Source: Elusimicrobiota bacterium
GTDB taxonomy: Bacteria > Elusimicrobiota > Elusimicrobia > UBA1565 > UBA9628
Assembly: GCA_027451985.1 (NCBI GenBank)
Contig: DAIDHS010000019.1
Span: 1-51,717 of the forward strand
Reading direction: 5' to 3'
DNA length: 51,717 nucleotides
The notes beneath the pieces were generated by a model. It had not been told where the DNA came from, did not search any database, and worked only from the letters and a program-made list of their open reading frames with translations. The position numbers were made by a program, and so were the translations under genes. Of the stretch, positions 50,868 to 51,717 are shown piece after piece; the first letter of the stretch is position 1, and the number at the start of each line of letters is the position of its first letter.

Positions 50868-51717
50868 GCGTCGAGCTCCTTTTCCAGGGCCTTAAGTAGT
50901 TCGGGCAGATCCACGGTTGTTGCCTGAGCCGGCCCGGTATGAGCGGCGGGAGCGAATCGGCGGAGGTCGAACTCTTCCCAGGCGTTTCTAATGCGAGCCA
51001 AGGTTCCGTCGCTGAGTTTTGGATAGCGCTGGCGCAGGAGTTCCTGCGCCCGGCGCAAGGTCAGTCCGGCGGGCGGCTCGCCGATCTTGTCCGCCAGATA
51101 GTTGCACAGGGCCTCGCTCAGCAAGTCCGCCGATTCCTTGGAATCTTGCGCGGCCGACGCCTGCGCGATGAGCGAGAGCGCGGCTTTGTAGGCTTGACGC
51201 GCGCGCAAGCGCTTGGGATCTGAAAGTCGACGGCTCTCCGCTCCGCGCCAAAGCAGGCAGGCGGCGAAGAAAATAAAGGGGATTGCGTTTTGCGGCCCGC
51301 CGCGCCCGAGCTTGCGCAGGAGGTCCGCGATGGGCGACTTGGCCGGGTTCACGTTTAGGTAGCGGATGTCTTGGGATATTTCGGTCAGCCCCGGCTCCGC
51401 CGCGCCCGATGAAATGGGGCCGATCGTTTGGTTCGCGGGTCCGGGCTTTACGCTGACCGGAAGAGGTTCGGTGCGGGCGGTTTCGTAAGCGCCGCGGACG
51501 GGATCAAAATAGGAAAATGAAATGGGCGGGATGGAGAGCGCCCCCGAGACTCTTGGTATGAGGACGGTCTTGTATACTTTGGAGCCTTCCACGATATCGT
51601 TTTTCTTATCGAGATTGAGGGAGCTGACCGTTTCGTAGGTCCTGAAATTCGGCAATGCCGGCATCGCCAGGTCGCCGACGGCCCTTAAGTTGCCCTGCCC
51701 CTTGACGGTCACGGTGA
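50864..51717 (-). CDS. batD: BatD-like protein, N-terminal part outside the window
   Basis: The visible C-terminal ~284 residues run off the right edge. Beta-rich repeat domains (KVYKTVLIPRVSGALSIPPISFSYFDP) precede a membrane segment (AIPFIFFAACLLW) and a helical cytoplasmic domain (KAALSLIAQASAAQDSKESADLLSEALCNYLADKIGEPPAGLT). This is the BatD oxygen-tolerance protein layout. batA/batB and a MoxR ATPase would be expected beyond the edge. Confidence 0.82.
   Translation of the reverse strand, partial: TVTVKGQGNLRAVGDLAMPALPNFRTYETVSSLNLDKKNDIVEGSKVYKTVLIPRVSGALSIPPISFSYFDPVRGAYETARTEPLPVSVKPGPANQTIGPISSGAAEPGLTEISQDIRYLNVNPAKSPIADLLRKLGRGGPQNAIPFIFFAACLLWRGAESRRLSDPKRLRARQAYKAALSLIAQASAAQDSKESADLLSEALCNYLADKIGEPPAGLTLRRAQELLRQRYPKLSDGTLARIRNAWEEFDLRRFAPAAHTGPAQATTVDLPELLKALEKELDA

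Overview
The window is about 52 kb of GC-rich chromosome from a Gram-negative (outer-membrane) bacterium: it carries lipoproteins with lipoboxes, two beta-barrel porins, an LpoB-type PBP activator and an AsmA-like protein beside a murB/ftsQ/ftsA/ftsZ cluster. Gene order and the LPP20/LpoB/COG3014 lipoprotein cluster would fit an Elusimicrobiota-like lineage, but that placement is inference; no rRNA or other decisive marker is present.

Layout. 0-5 kb (minus strand): a hopanoid-tailoring operon hpnJ > hpnI > hpnL-like running off the left edge, preceded by an unusual Arg-rich lipoprotein gene. 5-10 kb: an accessory island with an orphan BrnA antitoxin behind an internally deleted BrnT toxin, a GC-rich palindrome cluster, a broken ORF6N gene, a small membrane protein, a PF04185-type phosphoesterase and an AT-rich P-loop ATPase. 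10-22 kb: uvrA, an AsmA-like protein, a four-gene LPP20/LpoB/COG3014 lipoprotein operon with a good sigma-70 promoter, orn, a cold-shock gene, a secreted GH-A-like protein and a degenerate rhomboid.

22.4-34 kb (all plus strand): one long, tightly packed and often overlapping run: murB, an ftsQ-position gene, ftsA, ftsZ, pilT, deoxynucleoside kinase, pgeF, hisC, cmk, plsC, rpsA-like, lysA, a small membrane protein. It joins division, nucleotide, lipid and lysine/peptidoglycan functions. It ends in terminators and an AT-rich gap.

34.5-51.7 kb (all minus strand): an unrecognised 182-aa protein, two porins, a TPR membrane protein, tRNA-Arg(CCU), apt, a sigma factor with a long basic tail, acylphosphatase, two tRNA-Pro, MerR, HU/IHF, bifunctional nuclease, hflX-miaA-pilZ-miaB, an ArsB/NhaD-like transporter, a Fur-family regulator, a CDGSH protein, aspA, and the batE/batD end of a Bat operon. 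All genes from 22.4 to 34.0 kb point right and all from 34.5 kb to the end point left. The AT-rich convergence point holds a dif-like 28-bp site, so this may be the replication terminus.

A recurring signal is a -10-like hexamer placed 6-8 nt before the start codon (lipoprotein at 4816, uvrA, rhomboid/murB, small protein at 33769, fur), which suggests leaderless transcripts.
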